A stretch of DNA of 29,808 bases, from IMG/VR virus record IMGVR_UViG_3300006847_000306, positions 1 through 29,808 of that record, one strand, 5' to 3'. The notes beneath the pieces were generated by a model. The model saw nothing but the letters and a program-made list of their open reading frames with translations. It did no database searches and had not been told where the DNA came from. The translations under genes were made by a program, and so were the position numbers. Origin of the DNA: a virus. Within the stretch, counting starts at the first letter, position 1, and each line of letters starts with the position of its first letter. Below are positions 26,913 through 29,808 of the stretch, in pieces.

Positions 26913-29057
26913 ATGGCCGACTTCTCGCCCTCGGGTGTGCTCGACCTGCCGCCGACCTCGGTCGACTCGCTCACCCGCGGCGACCCGCGCGTGCTCGGCT
27001 GGCTGCGCGAGTGGGTCCAGGAGGGCGACGCGATCAACCGCCAGGACCCGTCCTACGATCTCATCGGCCGTGCCCAGGACTACATCGTCGGCAACCAGCT
27101 CTCCGCCGAGCAGTGCCGCCTCAAATACCTGCCGCAGGTCACGATCAACGAGACCCGCAAGGCGATGCAGGCGCACGTCTCTGCGATCACCGACCTCAAG
27201 CCGGTCGCCGGGTGGAAATCCAACCCCGAGTACCAGGTCCAGGCGAACCTCCTCAACCAGTACCTGATGGCGGAGTGGGTCACCACAATGATGGACCTCG
27301 ACCTCGGCGACTGCGTCAAGTACTCCCTGGCCGGCGGCACCGGTGATCTCGTCGTCGACTGGGATCCGCACGCGCCCTACGGCGGCGCGCATCAACTGAC
27401 CGCCCGCGACCCGCGCGATACCCTCCCGCTGCGCCCGTCCTTCGGTCGATCGAACCAGCTCTGGGAAGGCGTCTGCTTCCGCGAGGAGCACACCGTCAAC
27501 GTCCTCAAGGGGATGTATCCAACCAAGCAGCATCTCTTCCGCGCCTCGGCCGATACCCTCCTCGGCCAGGTGATGGGCCGCTTCCGCACCGGCATGTCGC
27601 GCCTGATCTCGCCCGCCGACCCGCTCGACTCGATCGCCTGGCCTGGCACCGCCGCCACCACCCGCAAGGCCCGCGCCGGATCGATCGTCGTCTACCGCGC
27701 CTACTTCACCGACCGCACGCGCAACCTCACCAACCAGCCGATCGTCATGGGCGAACCCGGCACCAACTGGGCCTATGTCGTCCAGCCGAAAGAGCCGCTC
27801 TACCCGCGCAAGCGCCTGCTCGTCGCCACCGAAGACGCGCTGATCTACGACGGCCCGAACACCTACTGGCACGGCATGTTTCCGTTCTGCCGCCTCAAGC
27901 TCTGGAGCGTCCCCTGGCAGTTCCTCGGCATTCCGCTGTTCAACGATCTGCTGCCGCTGCAGGACGCGATCAACGACACCGTGCATGACGTGCGCCTCGG
28001 GATGCGCCAGTGGATGAACCCCGACATCACCTACAACCGCACCGCCGTCAGCGAAGCGACGATGAAGCTGATGGACCCGCGCCGCCCGGGCAAGCGCGTC
28101 AAGGTGATGCCGGGGTTCGGCGACCCGTGGAAGAAGGAAGACGGCCCCAACCCGCAAGTCATCGCCATGGGCATCGAGCTGTGGGAGAAGCTCACCCAGA
28201 AATTCGCCGACCTCAGTGGCACGGCCAATCTCTCCGCCCTCCTCCAGCTGCGCCAGATGCCCTCGGCCGACACGATCCAGAAGTACTACGAAGCGCTGAC
28301 CCCCGAGATCCGCCAGGAAGCGCGCCAGGTGGAACTCTTCCTGCGCGACTTCAGCGAAATGATCAAGGTCAACTACTTCCAGTTCCTCAGCCAGAACAAG
28401 CGGGTGCAGGTCCTCGGCACCGGCGGGAACATGCTCAACGAGTTCGACTTCGATCCCGAGATGTTCGTCCCGGCGCTCCTCCCGGGCCAGGCCGGCTACA
28501 CGCCCGAACTCGACGCCAACACCACCAGCCGCGATCAACGCGCGCAGTACTTCCACAAGCAGTTCATCTTCGTCGTCGCGCCGAACTCGGTCCTCGCCAT
28601 GGACGCGCAGGAGCGCAAGATGATGCGCGTGCAGCTGGCGCGCATGGGCTACTACGACTTCTGGTCGCTGCACGAAACGCTGGAAACGCCCAACGTCGGC
28701 GCGCCGCCCGCGATCCCGCTGCCGCCGCTCGCCCCGCCGCCGCCCGACGTCCTCCCGAACATGCTCGGCCAGGCCACTCAGCTCGAAGGCGCGATGCAGA
28801 TGATGGCGATGGGCGCGATGCCGCTCCCCCAGTACACCGACCCGGTGACCAACCGCACCTTCTCGCTCGACCAGATGTCGGGCCAGCTGATGGAGATCCG
28901 CGTCCCGGTCACCGTCACCGAACGGCTGCAGGCGCAGCAGCTGATCGGCATCGGCCAGACGGTCAACCCGGCGGGGCGGAAAGCCAGCGGCCAGGCGCCG
29001 CCGCAGCAGGAAGAGAAGTCCGACGGGCGGTCGACCATCACGGAGAGCGACAAGTAG
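26913..29057 (+). CDS. Portal protein, P22-like size
   Basis: 714 residues with a GAAGGA site. The N-terminal half has portal features: an early helical stem (VLGWLREWVQEGDAINRQDP), QVTINETRKAMQAHVSAITD, DCVKYSLAGGTGDLVVDWDP, then PLQDAINDTVHDVRLGMRQW and a helix-rich stem (QKFADLSGTANLSALLQLRQ). The C-terminal ~120 residues are Pro/Met/Gln-rich (IPLPPLAPPPPDVLPNMLGQ), and may form the barrel or a disordered tail. The dodecameric portal joins head to tail and is the docking site of the terminase encoded upstream. The length resembles the 725-residue portal of phage P22, but no clear homology can be claimed. Confidence 0.9.
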   Translation: MADFSPSGVLDLPPTSVDSLTRGDPRVLGWLREWVQEGDAINRQDPSYDLIGRAQDYIVGNQLSAEQCRLKYLPQVTINETRKAMQAHVSAITDLKPVAGWKSNPEYQVQANLLNQYLMAEWVTTMMDLDLGDCVKYSLAGGTGDLVVDWDPHAPYGGAHQLTARDPRDTLPLRPSFGRSNQLWEGVCFREEHTVNVLKGMYPTKQHLFRASADTLLGQVMGRFRTGMSRLISPADPLDSIAWPGTAATTRKARAGSIVVYRAYFTDRTRNLTNQPIVMGEPGTNWAYVVQPKEPLYPRKRLLVATEDALIYDGPNTYWHGMFPFCRLKLWSVPWQFLGIPLFNDLLPLQDAINDTVHDVRLGMRQWMNPDITYNRTAVSEATMKLMDPRRPGKRVKVMPGFGDPWKKEDGPNPQVIAMGIELWEKLTQKFADLSGTANLSALLQLRQMPSADTIQKYYEALTPEIRQEARQVELFLRDFSEMIKVNYFQFLSQNKRVQVLGTGGNMLNEFDFDPEMFVPALLPGQAGYTPELDANTTSRDQRAQYFHKQFIFVVAPNSVLAMDAQERKMMRVQLARMGYYDFWSLHETLETPNVGAPPAIPLPPLAPPPPDVLPNMLGQATQLEGAMQMMAMGAMPLPQYTDPVTNRTFSLDQMSGQLMEIRVPVTVTERLQAQQLIGIGQTVNPAGRKASGQAPPQQEEKSDGRSTITESDK

Positions 29058-29114
29058 CCAGCAGCTCGGGGGGTCTAGACAAACGCGAAATCTCCCCTGA
29101 CGCTAGCTCCTCAG

Positions 29115-29288
29115 ATGCCGCTCACCCGCTCCGGCAGCAAAGTCCTCGGCTCGATGCAATCGCAGTACGGCGCCGAAAAGGGCGAGCGGGTGTTCTACGC
29201 CTCGATCAACAAAGGCAAGCCGGGGTCGGCGAAGTGGCACGGCACCAAGCGCCCCTCGGCCGGCCGCTCGCTGAGCAAACCGCGATGA
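29115..29288 (+). CDS. Small conserved phage protein (MxxxYGxxKGxxVFYAxxNKG type)
   Basis: 57 residues. LGSMQSQYGAEKGERVFYAS then INKGKPGSAKWHGTKRPS matches a short motif that recurs beside portal and capsid genes in many phages (a basic, one-domain protein of unknown function). The start is the ATG at 29115; no strong Shine-Dalgarno precedes it. The stop overlaps the next start (ATGA). Confidence 0.75.
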   Translation: MPLTRSGSKVLGSMQSQYGAEKGERVFYASINKGKPGSAKWHGTKRPSAGRSLSKPR

Positions 29289-29530
29289 GCAACAGCGGCG
29301 AGACCTTCGACCAGATGATGGCGCGGGTGCAGTCCCGCAGGGAGTCCTCCATGCCGAAAGGGAACCTCGCACCGCCGTTCGCGAAAAAGGGCGCCTCCGC
29401 CAGCGGCGCCGACGCGGCGATGTCCGAGAAGCCGTCGTTTGTGAAAAGCAAGAAGGGCAAGCCGTTCGGCAAATCTGCACCGGCCCAGAAATCCATGCGA
29501 AGCGGTCGCAGCTTCGGAAGGGGGCGATAG
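29285..29530 (+). CDS. Small basic Ser/Lys-rich protein
   Basis: 81 residues beginning MSNSGETFDQMMARVQSRRE, then a disordered basic end (FVKSKKGKPFGKSAPAQKSM, RSGRSFGRGR). It starts within the stop of the previous gene. Basic low-complexity proteins here may bind DNA or act in head assembly; no evidence picks one. Confidence 0.65.
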   Translation: MSNSGETFDQMMARVQSRRESSMPKGNLAPPFAKKGASASGADAAMSEKPSFVKSKKGKPFGKSAPAQKSMRSGRSFGRGR

Positions 29531-29808
29531 ATGTTCCCCCCGATGGGCGGCAGCGGCTTCCCCGGCATCGGCCCCACCCCCGGCGCCAGCGCGCTCGACG
29601 GCCCGCCGCCGTCGCCCACACCGATGGGCGGCGTCGACCCGAACGCCCCGTTCTCGATGTCCGGCCTCGCCGGCCAGCTCCCGGGCCAGATCCCCGCGCA
29701 GGGGATGCCGCCCGAGGTCCTCACCGGCCTGACGCAAGCGATGACCTCGGTCGGCGACATGCTCGACTCGGCGGCGCAGGTGACGCCCGACAAGGCGCCG
29801 CAGCTCGC
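29531..29808 (+). CDS. Gly/Pro/Met-rich protein, partial
   Basis: The ATG directly follows the previous stop (TAGATG). The visible 92 residues begin MFPPMGGSGFPGIGPTPGAS and continue through PPPSPTPMGGVDPNAPF and MPPEVLTGLTQAMTSVGDML; the gene runs off the right edge. It is similar in composition to the minus-strand protein at 20495-21169. A scaffold or head-accessory role is possible from position. Confidence 0.65.
   Translation, partial: MFPPMGGSGFPGIGPTPGASALDGPPPSPTPMGGVDPNAPFSMSGLAGQLPGQIPAQGMPPEVLTGLTQAMTSVGDMLDSAAQVTPDKAPQL

Noticed and set aside
26850-28673. 607-residue open frame antisense to the portal gene
   Set aside because: It mirrors the codon structure of the portal frame, has no domain, no ribosome site, and the portal itself is clearly coding.
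1-29808. tRNA or rRNA genes
   Set aside because: No cloverleaf with CCA-end or GTTCRA-type T-loop context and no rRNA-like stretch was seen by eye; a covariance search would settle it.

Overview
The window looks like part of the genome of a tailed double-stranded DNA phage or prophage (Caudoviricetes) with a GC-rich genome. The evidence is a packaging cluster of probable small terminase, large terminase and a ~714-residue portal of P22-like size, together with phage-type replication and recombination genes. Genes are densely packed, with start/stop overlaps of the ATGA, GTGA and TGATG type. Ribosome binding sites are of the GGAG type, so the host is bacterial. The host group cannot be fixed from sequence alone. 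There is no integrase, tRNA, rRNA or CRISPR array in view.

Layout. (1) 1-10.6 kb, minus strand: a partial beta-helix protein, a Pif1-like helicase interrupted by an intein, a cold-shock-domain protein, a GT-A and a GT-B glycosyltransferase with small genes between them, a Zn-ribbon protein of possible ssDNA-binding role, a P-loop ATPase of Sak4/AAA_24 flavour, a Zn-finger protein and a RecB/Cas4-like nuclease. Read from upstream to downstream this is recombination, then glycosylation, then helicase, then tail decoration. (2) 10.35-11.7 kb: a switch-like control region with an XRE repressor-type gene (minus) divergent from a second HTH gene (plus). Between them lie three kinds of palindrome and a 43/42-bp tandem repeat. 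(3) 11.76-13.0 kb minus: three small genes behind a good sigma70-type promoter. (4) 13.36-14.32 kb plus: a RepA/AAA_25-type helicase or primase-loader ATPase. (5) 14.6-19.8 kb minus: a run of mostly small unknown genes, several with Cys pairs, ending with a DUF932-type phage/plasmid protein. This part carries a dispersed GC-rich 12-mer, a GTAC-rich tandem repeat and dispersed palindromes. (6) 19.8-20.5 kb: gene-free, repeat-rich, with an island of AT-rich repeats and a terminator-like hairpin. (7) 20.5-21.5 kb minus: a Gly/Met/Gln-rich protein and a GNAT acetyltransferase. (8) 21.6 kb to the right edge, plus: the packaging module, a ribbon-helix-helix protein, a putative lipoprotein, small conserved genes and the portal, ending in a partial Gly/Pro/Met-rich gene.

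Reading of the whole: early and replication genes on the left are controlled from the switch at about 10.6-10.9 kb, and late morphogenesis genes on the right are read from the divergent gap at about 21.55 kb. The most notable observations are: an intein placed in helicase motif V with one LAGLIDADG acid missing; a perfect 17-bp operator-like palindrome with degenerate relatives at other genes; twin hairpins with the same ATCC loop ahead of a small late gene; a tandem duplication spanning the terminase stop codon; and several families of dispersed repeats that ignore gene boundaries. All functions are inferred from motifs read by eye; no database search was possible.
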